This document shows positions 1 through 7,662 of a stretch of DNA of 33,536 nt, in pieces. The notes beneath the pieces are model-generated. The model was not told the origin of the DNA, searched no databases, and was given only the letters and a program-made list of their open reading frames with translations. The number at the start of each line of letters is the position of its first letter. The first letter of the stretch is position 1. The stretch comes from Clostridia bacterium (GTDB lineage Bacteria; Bacillota; Clostridia; Oscillospirales; CAG-272). Where the stretch lies: assembly GCA_017621415.1 (NCBI GenBank), contig JAGATD010000015.1, positions 1 to 33,536 on the forward strand, written 5' to 3'. Made by a program: the position numbers and the translations under genes.

Positions 1-264
1 ACGTAACGAAGTGGCACGAGCGTATAAGAAAAGCGTTAATAACGGTTTTCCCGCGAGTGTGACCGAGCCGCAGCGAGATCGAGAATCGTATATAGATACG
101 ATGAGCGAGGAAACGGCGATAAAACAAAAAAACTTAATAAAACGGAGAAAACCGCAGGTTTTCAACCCTGATTTTCTCCCTAAATATGAAACACACGGTA
201 GAAGCAGAGATTTTTTCTTTACTTCTACCGTTTTTGTTTGTTTATGCCTAAATGCGACAGCCCC
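1..264 (+). repeat. Dispersed hairpin repeat, copy 1 (3' part)
   Basis: About 185 bp from position 79 to 264 is nearly identical to 22695-22879, with a couple of substitutions and homopolymer length changes. It holds a 7-bp hairpin (ATCGTAT-atag-ATACGAT, from 85), an 8-bp hairpin (GGAGAAAA at 144-151 with TTTTCTCC at 172-179), and a 10-bp hairpin (195-204 with 222-231) followed by a T-rich run. It ends in GCGACAGCCCC. Positions 1-78 correspond only loosely to the other copies, and the left end lies outside the window. The end sequence is the inverse of the GGGGCTG start of copy 3, so this looks like a MITE-like or fold-back element. No protein is encoded. Confidence 0.75.
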
Positions 265-274
265 ACACCCCTCG

Positions 275-311
275 AAAACCTCCTGTGAATAGGGAGGTTT
301 TTTCTTTTTCG
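275..311 (+). terminator. Intrinsic terminator-like hairpin
   Basis: AAAACCTCC and GGAGGTTTT pair over 9 bp around a 9-nt loop and are followed by a T-rich run. It lies 10 bp after the repeat end and 50 bp before the next gene. It may end a transcript entering from the left or from the repeat itself. Confidence 0.6.
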
Positions 312-361
312 CGAATAAAATTTGAGCTATGGTTAAATATCTTAAGGAAAGGGGTGATTTT

Positions 362-1285
362 ATGTGCACGGTAGTTGCAAAAGGAAATTATATAGGCAGA
401 ACTCTTGATTACGAGTGCTCATTTGGTGAGCAGCTTGTTATATTGCCAAAGGGATATTTATTTGGGCTTATTCACGAGGGTGAAATTCGGTCAAAGCACC
501 GAATAATGGGGATATGCCATATTGCAGAGGGGGTCCCGCTATTTTACGAGGGGATAAACGATAGTGGCGTTGGGGCATATGCCCTGAATTTCCCGAGATA
601 TGCCTGCTATAATAAGGCCCGAGAGGGAAAACTAAATCTCGCATCATTTGAGGTTATAAGCTATATTCTCTCCCTTGCATCAAGCCTTGAAGGAGCGCTA
701 AAAATGCTGAGCGCACTCAATATAACAAATGATAGCTTTTCCGACAGCCTGCCTCCGACGCCTATGCACTGGCTTATAGCCGACACAGAGGGAAGTGCTG
801 TGATAGAGCCGCTCACGGGCGGTGTAAAAATTTGCAAAAATCCTGTGGGTGTATTAACAAACTCACCCCCGCTTGACTACCATCTGACAAGGCTTTCCGA
901 AATCATCTCTCTGCATCCGGGAACACCTGAGAACAGGCTTTTTAAAAATGAAAAGCAGCCGCCTTATTCCCGAGGAATGGGCGCTATTGGCTTACCCGGG
1001 GATTTTTCATCGGTATCAAGGTTTTTGAGGGCGGCTTTTGTAAAGAATAATACCGTAACCTCAGATGAGGGCGAGATAGAAAGCCTGTTTCACATAATGG
1101 ACTCGGTGGCGGTGCCTCTCGGCTGCTCGCTTAGCGAGTCGGGAGAGCCTGTAAGTACAATCTATACCTCTGTTTCAGACCTTGACAGAGGAACGTATTA
1201 CTACACAACCTACAAGTCACGGGAAATTAAAAGCATAAGCTTTGATATGAGCTTAAATGACAGGATGCAGGTTTTTGACATTTGA
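362..1285 (+). CDS. Choloylglycine hydrolase family protein (linear amide C-N hydrolase)
   Basis: This 307-residue Ntn hydrolase belongs to the bile salt hydrolase / penicillin V acylase family, which cleaves linear amide bonds such as those of conjugated bile acids or N-acyl amino acids. The start at 362 is chosen because it places Cys2 directly after Met, as the N-terminal nucleophile must be, and because AAGGAAAGGGGTG lies just upstream; an in-frame start at 329 would bury the cysteine. Family active-site residues are visible as Cys2, Arg13, Asp16, Asn76 (LNFPRY), Asn167 (TNSP) and Arg220. There is no signal peptide, so it should act in the cytosol. The family is clear, but bile salt versus other acyl-amide specificity cannot be told from sequence. 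Confidence 0.87.
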   Translation: MCTVVAKGNYIGRTLDYECSFGEQLVILPKGYLFGLIHEGEIRSKHRIMGICHIAEGVPLFYEGINDSGVGAYALNFPRYACYNKAREGKLNLASFEVISYILSLASSLEGALKMLSALNITNDSFSDSLPPTPMHWLIADTEGSAVIEPLTGGVKICKNPVGVLTNSPPLDYHLTRLSEIISLHPGTPENRLFKNEKQPPYSRGMGAIGLPGDFSSVSRFLRAAFVKNNTVTSDEGEIESLFHIMDSVAVPLGCSLSESGEPVSTIYTSVSDLDRGTYYYTTYKSREIKSISFDMSLNDRMQVFDI

Positions 1286-1326
1286 TTTTTACAGTTAATC
1301 TGCTTGTTTTGTAATGTTTTGGTTGC

Positions 1327-1364
1327 AAAAATCCCCCGAAAAGTAAAAGCTTCGGGGGATTTTT
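1327..1364. terminator. Bidirectional intrinsic terminator
   Basis: AAAAATCCCCCGAA (1327-1340) and TTCGGGGGATTTTT (1351-1364) form a perfect stem with A and T tracts on the two sides. It sits between two convergent genes and can serve both. Confidence 0.88.
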
Positions 1365-1370
1365 AATATT

Positions 1371-2198
1371 TTAAGCTGTAAATTTTATTTTTCTTTCTTC
1401 GATATCCTTTATAATTTTTGCAATTGCGTGCTCCTCGTTGGAGACAGTAATGCAGTCTGCTGCCGCCTTTGCCGCGGGGCTCGCGTTTGAAACCGCAACT
1501 CCAACACCCGCATCTCTCAGCATAGAAACATCGTTGTTATAGTCTCCTGCGGCAACGGTGCGGCGCCTGTCAATTCCGAGGAGGTCTGCAATACGCATCA
1601 TAACGTCGCCCTTGCTATTGCCCTTTGGCAGTATTTCATAGAGAGCATGCTCTGAGCGAATAAAGTCGAATTTCCAAGCCTTGGGGTGGGATAAAAGAGT
1701 TTTCTCTATTTCCAGAATTATCTCGTTTCGGTTATCTCCAAAAACGATTTTGCCTATAGGCTCCTTTACCTCTCGGTAGGGCTTTACGAGGTTCGGCACA
1801 CCGGTAACCTCTCGGAAATAAGCCATAGCGTCGTTTTCCATTGAGAAATAAATTTTATCAAAGGTGTTTACCTGAAGTCCGATACCCTTAACATTTTCAA
1901 CAACGCTGTCAATAAGCTCAAAGCACTCGGGCGAAAGCTCCCTTGTCCAAACATATTTGTCAAGCCTGTGGTCGTAAATTCCACCGCCGTTAATGCAGCC
2001 AAAGGGTGCGTTGGGATTCAGTGTATTGTAAATATTTTGCACAAAATAGGGCATTCTGCCTGTTATAAATGTAAATTTACCCCCCTCAGCCATAAAATAA
2101 CGTATAGCCTCAAGGTTTTCTTTCGATATACTTTTGTCATTTCTCAGAAGCGTGCCGTCAAGGTCGGTGCACAGTAAAATGCCTTCAAATTTTTTCAT
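1371..2198 (-). CDS. Cof-type HAD-IIB family phosphatase
   Basis: This 275-residue HAD-superfamily hydrolase has all four motifs: DLDGT at residues 12-16 (nucleophile Asp12), TGR at 46-48, Lys196 in GNSKGD, and GDYNND at 218-223. The long insert between motifs II and III is the C2-type cap of the Cof/YidA group, which dephosphorylates sugar phosphates and other small phosphometabolites. AAGAGGGA precedes the start by a few bases. It is convergent with the amide hydrolase and shares its terminator. The exact substrate cannot be assigned. Confidence 0.88.
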   Translation of the reverse strand: MKKFEGILLCTDLDGTLLRNDKSISKENLEAIRYFMAEGGKFTFITGRMPYFVQNIYNTLNPNAPFGCINGGGIYDHRLDKYVWTRELSPECFELIDSVVENVKGIGLQVNTFDKIYFSMENDAMAYFREVTGVPNLVKPYREVKEPIGKIVFGDNRNEIILEIEKTLLSHPKAWKFDFIRSEHALYEILPKGNSKGDVMMRIADLLGIDRRRTVAAGDYNNDVSMLRDAGVGVAVSNASPAAKAAADCITVSNEEHAIAKIIKDIEERKIKFTA

Positions 2199-2271
2199 TT
2201 TTCCCTCTTGTAATTTAATTAACGTGCCAATTATAACACATTAAAAACTAAAAATCAATACCATTTGAAGA

Positions 2272-2300
2272 TTGACATAAAAAGATAAAAGTGATATACT
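2272..2300 (+). promoter_or_regulatory. Sigma-A-type promoter of sfsA
   Basis: TTGACA (2272-2277), a 17-bp spacer and TATACT (2295-2300) match the vegetative consensus closely. The predicted start near 2307 gives a leader of only about 20 nt before the ATG, just enough for the GAGGTG ribosome binding site. Confidence 0.8.
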
Positions 2301-2325
2301 CTATTTCAAAGAGGTGATTTCACTT

Positions 2326-3006
2326 ATGGTATATAAAAATACAGTAAAAGCAAGATTTTTGTCAAGACCCAACCGCTTTATAGCCTATGCCGAGCTTAAC
2401 GGAGAGACGGTCACAGCTCACGTAAAAAACACCGGAAGATGCCGTGAGCTGCTTACATCTAACGCAGACGTAATTCTCGAAAAATCCGAAAACCAAAGCA
2501 GAAAAACGCCATATGACCTTGTTGCGGTATACAAAAACGGTGTTCTTATAAATATGGATAGTCAGGCGCCCAACGCGGTCTTTGGTGAGTGGCTGAAAAA
2601 GACCGACTTTTTTGGTGAAATAAGCCTTGTCCGCCCCGAATTTAAGTATAAAAATTCCCGCTTTGATTTTTATCTCGAAGCGGGAGAGAGAAAAATATTC
2701 GTCGAAACAAAGGGGGTAACCCTTGAAGAAAACGGCATAGTTATGTTCCCCGACGCTCCGACCGAAAGAGGTGTAAAGCACCTAAAGGAGCTTTGTGAAG
2801 CAGCGGAGGAGGGGTATGAAGCCTATGTTTTCTTCATAATTCAAATGGAAAAATGTAAATACTTTACTCCGAACGAGAAAACTCATCTGGAATTTGCCGA
2901 CACGCTCCGCCACGTAGCGAAAAAGGGCGTCAACGTCAAGGCTGTATGCTGCAATGTTAGCGAAAATAGCCTTGAAATCTCGGATTTTGCAGAAATCAGA
3001 CTCTGA
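2326..3006 (+). CDS. sfsA: SfsA family DNA/RNA nuclease
   Basis: This 226-residue protein matches SfsA, named for sugar fermentation stimulation in E. coli and later linked to nuclease activity. It has the N-terminal OB-like part (RFIAYAELNGETVTAHVKNT, about residues 17-36) and a PD-(D/E)xK-like core: SRFDF at 111-115 and ETKG at 127-130, followed by the conserved FPDAPTERGVKHL segment. The ATG at 2326 is preferred over an in-frame GTG at 2314 because AGAGGTG lies 9 nt upstream of it. It has its own near-consensus promoter and appears monocistronic. Its physiological role in Clostridia is uncertain. Confidence 0.9.
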   Translation: MVYKNTVKARFLSRPNRFIAYAELNGETVTAHVKNTGRCRELLTSNADVILEKSENQSRKTPYDLVAVYKNGVLINMDSQAPNAVFGEWLKKTDFFGEISLVRPEFKYKNSRFDFYLEAGERKIFVETKGVTLEENGIVMFPDAPTERGVKHLKELCEAAEEGYEAYVFFIIQMEKCKYFTPNEKTHLEFADTLRHVAKKGVNVKAVCCNVSENSLEISDFAEIRL

Positions 3007-3016
3007 AAGTCGAGGG

Positions 3017-3508
3017 TCAGTTATCTACGATTGCCGTTATAATTTCTTCGGGCAGATATTTGCCTATAAATTCTTCCCATTCCTCACTGTCGGCTCCGTA
3101 GCGGTGAGAGGATATTACGTTGCCGTCTTGGTCAAAGGTCTGTCCCCAGTAATTGTTTGAAAGAAGCTCAAATGTTCCGTCAGTATAATTTATTCTGGCG
3201 ACAAAATATCCGTATTCAAAGACCGGGTCTGTTGCCGCAAGTACAAATACTATGTATCTTGTAAATTCGATTTGCGCAAGGTCGCTTGCGAAGTCGTCTA
3301 TCTCTTCATTTGGAATTTCATAAACGGGAGAAGTATCCTCAAGGAAAGCTTCGCCATAAGTGTCAGATTTTCTTAAATCGTATATTTCAATCGATGCAAT
3401 TTTCGCAGGATCGATTACAAAATTCTTATGCATGGGAATTATAACGCAACTCGAAAGAGCGAAAACGATCGTAAAAATCATAAAAGCCGATAAAAAACAT
3501 CGTTTCAT
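3017..3508 (-). CDS. Small putative lipoprotein of unknown function
   Basis: A 163-residue protein with a lipoprotein signal: MKRC, a hydrophobic stretch, then the lipobox FALSSC with the lipidated Cys at residue 21. The mature part is acidic and lacks a domain I recognise; it contains YFVARINYTDGTFELLSNNYWGQ, which reads like beta strands. It is convergent with sfsA, only 10 bp apart, and no clear terminator lies between them. It should be anchored on the outer face of the membrane. I do not recognise the family. Confidence 0.7.
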   Translation of the reverse strand: MKRCFLSAFMIFTIVFALSSCVIIPMHKNFVIDPAKIASIEIYDLRKSDTYGEAFLEDTSPVYEIPNEEIDDFASDLAQIEFTRYIVFVLAATDPVFEYGYFVARINYTDGTFELLSNNYWGQTFDQDGNVISSHRYGADSEEWEEFIGKYLPEEIITAIVDN

Positions 3509-3588
3509 AGTTTTCCTCGTTGTTTTTTCTTAATTATAGCATAAAAGCTATACCGAGTCAAGCGTTTGAATTTTCATAGCATAATAGG

Positions 3589-3676
3589 CGCAATTCGTTC
3601 AAATCTCTTTCCGCCAATAAAAGCAAAAAAAGACAGTCAAAAGACTGCCTTTTTTGCTGGCGGAGATGAAGAGATT
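3589..3676. repeat. 88-bp direct repeat A: duplicated tRNA-Ser 3' end and terminator
   Basis: This segment repeats 3832-3919 almost exactly, differing only in homopolymer lengths. It includes the last 19 bases of the tRNA-Ser gene with CCA (3658-3676, on the minus strand) and the hairpin GACAGTC-aaaa-GACTGCC. It carries no tRNA body. The pattern resembles an attachment-site duplication or a local tandem duplication. Confidence 0.85.
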
Positions 3677-3831
3677 GTCTAGGAATTCTTCGAATTCCGT
3701 TGCACTGTTGCAACTAAAGGTTCTTGCTGCCCTCGGGGCTCTCGGTTGCAACAACCTAAGTTGCTGCCACTCCTCGGGCTTCCTCTATCACCCACCGGGT
3801 GCGGTCGCCCTCGTCCCTCTTGCGCCTCCGT
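3677..3831. other. Unassigned insert between tRNA-end repeats
   Basis: These 155 bp lie between the two 88-bp repeats and hold no plausible gene. They are rich in short inverted pieces: GGAATTCTTCGAATTCC near 3682, GTTGCAACAACC around 3745-3757, and CACCCACCGGGTGCGG near 3789. The base composition is more GC-rich than the flanks. It may be the remnant of a small element or a structured RNA read on the minus strand after the tRNA. Confidence 0.5.
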
Positions 3832-3919
3832 CGCAATTCGTTCAAATCTCTTTCCGCCAATAAAAGCAAAAAAGACAGTCAAAAGACTGCCTTTTTTTGC
3901 TGGCGGAGATGAAGAGATT
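3832..3919. repeat. 88-bp direct repeat B, overlapping the tRNA-Ser 3' end
   Basis: This is the second copy of the 88-bp repeat, and it overlaps the intact tRNA gene by 19 bp. The copy is also internally palindromic: TTCAAATCTCTT-t-CCGCCA on its left resembles the inverse of the tRNA 3' end (TGGCGGagatgAAGAGATTTGAA) on its right, with the terminator hairpin at the centre. Confidence 0.85.
3865..3898 (-). terminator. Terminator of tRNA-Ser
   Basis: Read on the minus strand, GGCAGTC-tttt-GACTGTC is followed by a run of T. The stem contains one G-T wobble. It begins within 10 bp of the tRNA CCA end. The same hairpin occurs in repeat A. Confidence 0.75.
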
Positions 3920-3990
3920 TGAACTCTTGCGCCGGTTGCCCGACCTACACCCTTAGCAGGGGCGCCTCTTCACCACTTGAGTACATCTCC
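3901..3990 (-). tRNA. tRNA-Ser (anticodon GCT)
   Basis: The 90-nt minus-strand sequence folds as a class II tRNA. The acceptor stem is GGAGATG paired with CATCTCC, the discriminator is G and CCA is encoded (TGG at 3901-3903). The T-loop GTTCAAATC and the anticodon loop CTGCTAA are visible, and a long variable arm is present as expected for serine. GCT reads AGC and AGU codons. It is a lone tRNA gene with its own consensus promoter. Confidence 0.96.
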
Positions 3991-4028
3991 GTACTGTAAG
4001 CTTGCGTGAATAACAAACTTGCCATAAT

Positions 4029-4057
4029 ATTATATCAATTTATTTTGCCTTTGTCAA
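4029..4057 (-). promoter_or_regulatory. Consensus promoter of tRNA-Ser
   Basis: On the minus strand, TTGACA (4052-4057), a 17-bp spacer and TATAAT (4029-4034) form an exact vegetative consensus. This suits a stable RNA gene beginning about 40 bp downstream. Confidence 0.85.
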
Positions 4058-4212
4058 GCCTTTTTGTAAAGAATTTTTCAACGAAATCTGACGAAAATCC
4101 TCTGAAAGCTATAAAACAACTTGTAAAAAAATAAAAAGACCGATATTTTACTTTTATTTTGATAATTTTTCCTAGAAAATTTTATAATTGTTAACACAAA
4201 GCCGAATTATTG

Positions 4213-4221
4213 TGCTATAAT
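4213..4221 (+). promoter_or_regulatory. Extended -10 promoter of the DUF5685 operon
   Basis: TGC followed by TATAAT is an extended -10 element. No good -35 hexamer is present at 17 bp, although TTAACA lies 19 bp upstream. The ATG follows about 40 bp later with a GAGAGGAG ribosome binding site. Confidence 0.5.
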
Positions 4222-4260
4222 TAATATGTATGCTTATATGATAATAGAGAGGAGTGCCAT

Positions 4261-5133
4261 ATGTTCGGTTACGTAAAGCCTGTCAGGGCGGAGCTTTTGG
4301 TAAAAGAAGAAGAATTTTATCGGGCAACATATTGCGGCATTTGCCGAGCTATGAAAAAGCATACCGGGCACTTCTCTAATGCTACATTAAGCTACGACAG
4401 TGTTTTTTTAGCACTTGTACGAATGCTTTATATACCCGATTCCGAGTTTGGAGTTGAGAGGCGGCGCTGTATTGCCCATCCGTTAAAGAAACGCGGAATG
4501 TTAAAGGAAAACGAGGCGCTTGAGTACACAGCCCGCGCCTTTTCGGTTCTTGCATACTACAAGATGCAGGACGATTTGCATGATGAAAAGCTTATACGTA
4601 AAATGGCAATATCATTCTTGCGACCAATAGCCTCTACTGCCAGGAAGAAATCGAAGCTTTACGAGCTTGCCGACGTGGCTGCAAAAAAGCTCTCTGAGAT
4701 AACCGCTCTTGAAAAGGCGGGCTGCAAAAGTGTTGATAAGCCTGCGGCGCTTTTTGGCGAGCTGCTTGGCGAGATTTTTGCCTTCGGACTTGATGAGAGT
4801 CAAAGACTTGCCCCCTATCACGCAGGGTATCACCTCGGCAGGTTTATTTATTCTGCCGATGCGGCTGAGGATTATGAAAAGGACCGTGCCTCGGGGTCAT
4901 ATAACCCCTATGTTCTGCTTTATGAGGGCAGGGAGCTGACCGATGAAAATAAGGCGACAATAAAATGCGCTCTTACTTTAGAGTGCAAGAAAATTGAGGC
5001 GGCGACAAATCTTTTGCCCTACGGAACAAGGGCTACAATAGAAAATATAATTAACAATATCATATATCTTGGGTTAATAAAGAGAATTGAATTTCTTGAC
5101 CCGAAGAAAAACGAAAGCGAGACAAAGACGTGA
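4261..5133 (+). CDS. DUF5685 family protein
   Basis: A 290-residue protein that I assign to DUF5685, a family of unknown function common in Clostridia. The N-terminus MFGYVKPVRAELLVKEEEFYRATYCGICRAMKKHTG carries a CxxC pair (YCGIC) and further Cys/His residues follow (RRCIAHPLKK), which suggests metal binding. The rest is mostly helical. There is no signal peptide or clear membrane span. GAGAGGAG precedes the ATG. The stop overlaps the GTG start of the J-domain gene by 4 bp (GTGA), so translation is probably coupled. The partnership with a J-domain protein hints at a protein-folding or assembly role, but that is inference. Confidence 0.78.
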   Translation: MFGYVKPVRAELLVKEEEFYRATYCGICRAMKKHTGHFSNATLSYDSVFLALVRMLYIPDSEFGVERRRCIAHPLKKRGMLKENEALEYTARAFSVLAYYKMQDDLHDEKLIRKMAISFLRPIASTARKKSKLYELADVAAKKLSEITALEKAGCKSVDKPAALFGELLGEIFAFGLDESQRLAPYHAGYHLGRFIYSADAAEDYEKDRASGSYNPYVLLYEGRELTDENKATIKCALTLECKKIEAATNLLPYGTRATIENIINNIIYLGLIKRIEFLDPKKNESETKT

Positions 5134-5771
5134 AAGACCCGTATTCAGTACTTGGAGTATCAAGCTCGGCAACAGATGATGAGGTTAAGGAGGCATACCG
5201 CGCCTTAGCCCGCAAATATCACCCGGACAATTACGGTGATGACAATCCCTTAAAGGACCTTGCTAATGAAAAAATGCAGGAAATAAACGCAGCCTATGAC
5301 CAAATTCAGAAGATGCGCACAAATAAGGGAAAGTCATACAGAGGCGGCGGAACCTACTATAATGATTATAGCGGAACTGGTACATCCTCGGGCGTGTATG
5401 TGGAGATAAGGCAGATGATAAACTCCCGCCGCTTTGGCGAGGCGGAGAGAACACTTGCGGGAATTCCAATGAGCGAGCGTACCGCAGAATGGCACTATCT
5501 CACAAGCGTTGTCCTTATGCAGAGGGGTAACGTAAATGACGCTATGCGTGAGCTTGAAATAGCCTGCGATATGGAGCCCGGTAATGTGGAGTACCAGAGG
5601 GCTAAGGAGATGTTTAACACCAATGCCCGCGGCTATGGCAGCACCTATTACGGCGGTGGCGGATATAACCGCAGAAGCTCTACCGATGACGCCTGTGACT
5701 GCTGCGCAAACCTTATCTGCCTTGACTGCCTTTGCGAGTGTATGGGCGGCGACCTTATACGCTGTATATGA
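5130..5771 (+). CDS. J-domain protein with TPR-like middle and Cys-rich tail
   Basis: This 213-residue protein starts with a J domain (about residues 1-65) including the essential HPD at 31-33, so it should stimulate an Hsp70 (DnaK). A Gly/Tyr/Ser linker follows. Residues about 90-165 look like a TPR-type helical repeat (RRFGEAERTLAGIPMSERTAEWHYLTSVVLMQRG). The end is strikingly Cys-rich, CDCCANLICLDCLCECMGGD, with eight cysteines in about 25 residues. It is not DnaJ proper, since the zinc-finger repeats and the C-terminal peptide-binding domain are absent. It starts with GTG within the previous stop and ends overlapping the next start (ATGA), so three genes are translationally linked. Confidence 0.85.
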   Translation: MKDPYSVLGVSSSATDDEVKEAYRALARKYHPDNYGDDNPLKDLANEKMQEINAAYDQIQKMRTNKGKSYRGGGTYYNDYSGTGTSSGVYVEIRQMINSRRFGEAERTLAGIPMSERTAEWHYLTSVVLMQRGNVNDAMRELEIACDMEPGNVEYQRAKEMFNTNARGYGSTYYGGGGYNRRSSTDDACDCCANLICLDCLCECMGGDLIRCI

Positions 5772-6292
5772 AAAAAACGAAAAAGCTTACCCTTTCTGCC
5801 ATTCTTGTGGCAATGGGTGTTGTGTTTATGCTGCTCGGCTCGTTTGTTGAGGTTATGGACCTTTCGGTATGCGCTGCCGCATCGCTGATAATAGTTTTTA
5901 TTTATCTTGAAATAGGGCCGTCGTATGCGCTTATGGCATACCTTTCAACCTCTGTAATAGGCTTTATAATTCTGCCCGCAAAGCTTATGGCTGTGGAATA
6001 TTTTCTTGTTTTCGGAATTTATCCTTTGCTTAAGGCATTTGTGGAAAAGCTTGTAAAGTGGTCCTGGATACCCTTAAAGCTTGTATTTATAAATGCGGTG
6101 ATATGGATTCTTTTTGCCGTATGCGAGCTGCTTCTCGGTGTTCCTTTCTTTGAGGGGGATAACCTGTTCTTAAAGGTTTGCTTTTATCTCTTTATCAATC
6201 TTACGTTCATTGTGTATGATATTTTTATCACCGTTATGGTAAGATTTTATTATGACAAAATTCGTCATAGAATAAGAGCTCTTTTAAGATAA
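5768..6292 (+). CDS. Small integral membrane protein, ECF S-component-like
   Basis: A 174-residue, strongly hydrophobic protein with about five or six membrane spans and a basic C-terminus (YYDKIRHRIRALLR). The N-terminal KKLTLSAILVAMGVVFMLLGSF resembles the first helix of small substrate-binding S components of ECF vitamin transporters, but I see no family signature for a given vitamin. The ATG at 5768 overlaps the J-domain stop by 4 bp; a longer frame from 5732 would lie inside that gene. Its tight link to the two upstream genes suggests a shared function. Confidence 0.65.
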   Translation: MKKTKKLTLSAILVAMGVVFMLLGSFVEVMDLSVCAAASLIIVFIYLEIGPSYALMAYLSTSVIGFIILPAKLMAVEYFLVFGIYPLLKAFVEKLVKWSWIPLKLVFINAVIWILFAVCELLLGVPFFEGDNLFLKVCFYLFINLTFIVYDIFITVMVRFYYDKIRHRIRALLR

Positions 6293-6325
6293 AAGAACAA
6301 AAATGTAAAGTATGGTGAACAAATA

Positions 6326-7651
6326 ATGACAAAAGTTGGCTTTATCTCCCTCGGTTGCTCAAAAAATCTTGTTGACACTGAGGTAATGCTATATAAGCTT
6401 CACTCTGCGGGATTTGAGATAACCCCGAATGAAGAGGAGGCGGAAATAATCGTAGTTAACACCTGCGGATTTATCGAGAGCGCAAAGCGTGAGTCGATAG
6501 ACAACATCCTCGATGCCGCAGAGCTGAAAAAATGGGGCAAATGCCGCCATATTATCGCAACAGGATGTCTTGTTGAGAGATACCGCGAGGAGATTTTTGA
6601 AGAAATGCCCGAGGTTGAAGCCCTTGTCGGTGTCGGCAGCCTTGAGGATATTGCTGAGGCTTGTCAGGCGGTTATGAGGGGCGAGAGATATTCTTCCTTT
6701 AAGGATAAAGAAGCAATGACCCTCGGAGGTGACAGAATTGTAACAACCGAGCCCCACACAGCCTATCTTAAGATTGCCGAGGGCTGCGACAACCGTTGTA
6801 CATACTGCGCAATACCTCTTATCAGAGGAAGGCTCAGAAGCCGCTCTGTTGAGGATATTGTGGCTGAAGCCAAGGACCTTGAGTCTATGGGTGTCAAGGA
6901 AATTAATCTTATAGCCCAGGATACAACAAGATACGGTCTCGACCTTTACGGTGAGTACAGTCTCGCAAGACTTGTCAGAGCCTTGACAAAGGAGACTAAT
7001 ATCCCATGGATACGTCTGCTTTATTGCTACCCTGACAAAATTACAGATGAGCTTATAGATGAGCTGAAAAACAATGACAGACTCCTTAAGTATATGGATA
7101 TCCCGATTCAGCATATATCCGACAGTGTTCTCTTAAGAATGAACCGCCACGGTGACGGAAAAACCATAAGAGAAGCTGTAAAGAGACTGAGGGACTCTGT
7201 CCCCGGAATTGTTCTCAGAACTACCGCAATGGTAGGCTTCCCCGGAGAGACCGAGGAGGACTTTGCCGAGCTTTGCGAATTTATCAAGGAGACCCGCTTT
7301 GAGCGCTTTGGCGCATTCACATTCTCGCCCGAGGAGGGAACTGCCGCTGCGGAAATGGACTGCCAGATAGATGAGCAGACAAAGCAGGACAGATACGATA
7401 TCCTTATGCAGACTCAGCTTACCGCGTGCGAGGATATGGGAGAAGGAAAGATAGGCAGTACAGTAAAGGTGCTTTGCGACGGCTTTGACACGGTTGCCGA
7501 AATTTATTACGGCAGGTCCTATGCCGATGCGCCCGACGTCGACGGAAGAGTTTATTTCAAGTCACCGAGAAAAATATCACCCGGCGCATTCGTCGATGTT
7601 AAAATAACCGAGGCTCTCGACTACGACCTTGTAGGCGAGGTGCTTGTGTAG
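6326..7651 (+). CDS. rimO: Ribosomal protein S12 methylthiotransferase RimO
   Basis: This 441-residue radical-SAM enzyme adds a methylthio group to the conserved aspartate of ribosomal protein S12. The N-terminal UPF0004 domain has its three cluster cysteines (Cys11 in GCSKNLVDTE, Cys47 in NTCGFI, Cys81 in TGCLVERY). The radical-SAM motif CxxxCxxC lies at 154-161 (CDNRCTYC). A C-terminal TRAM domain covers about 375-441. The LVDTE and CGFIESAK signatures favour RimO over MiaB. It lies 33 bp after the membrane protein and 11 bp before pgsA, so it is probably co-transcribed. The ribosome binding site is weak. Confidence 0.95.
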   Translation: MTKVGFISLGCSKNLVDTEVMLYKLHSAGFEITPNEEEAEIIVVNTCGFIESAKRESIDNILDAAELKKWGKCRHIIATGCLVERYREEIFEEMPEVEALVGVGSLEDIAEACQAVMRGERYSSFKDKEAMTLGGDRIVTTEPHTAYLKIAEGCDNRCTYCAIPLIRGRLRSRSVEDIVAEAKDLESMGVKEINLIAQDTTRYGLDLYGEYSLARLVRALTKETNIPWIRLLYCYPDKITDELIDELKNNDRLLKYMDIPIQHISDSVLLRMNRHGDGKTIREAVKRLRDSVPGIVLRTTAMVGFPGETEEDFAELCEFIKETRFERFGAFTFSPEEGTAAAEMDCQIDEQTKQDRYDILMQTQLTACEDMGEGKIGSTVKVLCDGFDTVAEIYYGRSYADAPDVDGRVYFKSPRKISPGAFVDVKITEALDYDLVGEVLV

Positions 7652-7662
7652 GAGAAAATGCT

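Noticed and set aside
11..292. 93-codon frame across repeat copy 1
   Set aside because: The same repeat at 22556-22879 does not keep a reading frame, because of homopolymer length changes.
3654..3882. Short frames on both strands in the tRNA repeat region
   Set aside because: They cover the duplicated tRNA end and the terminator, with no ribosome binding site and no protein-like sequence.
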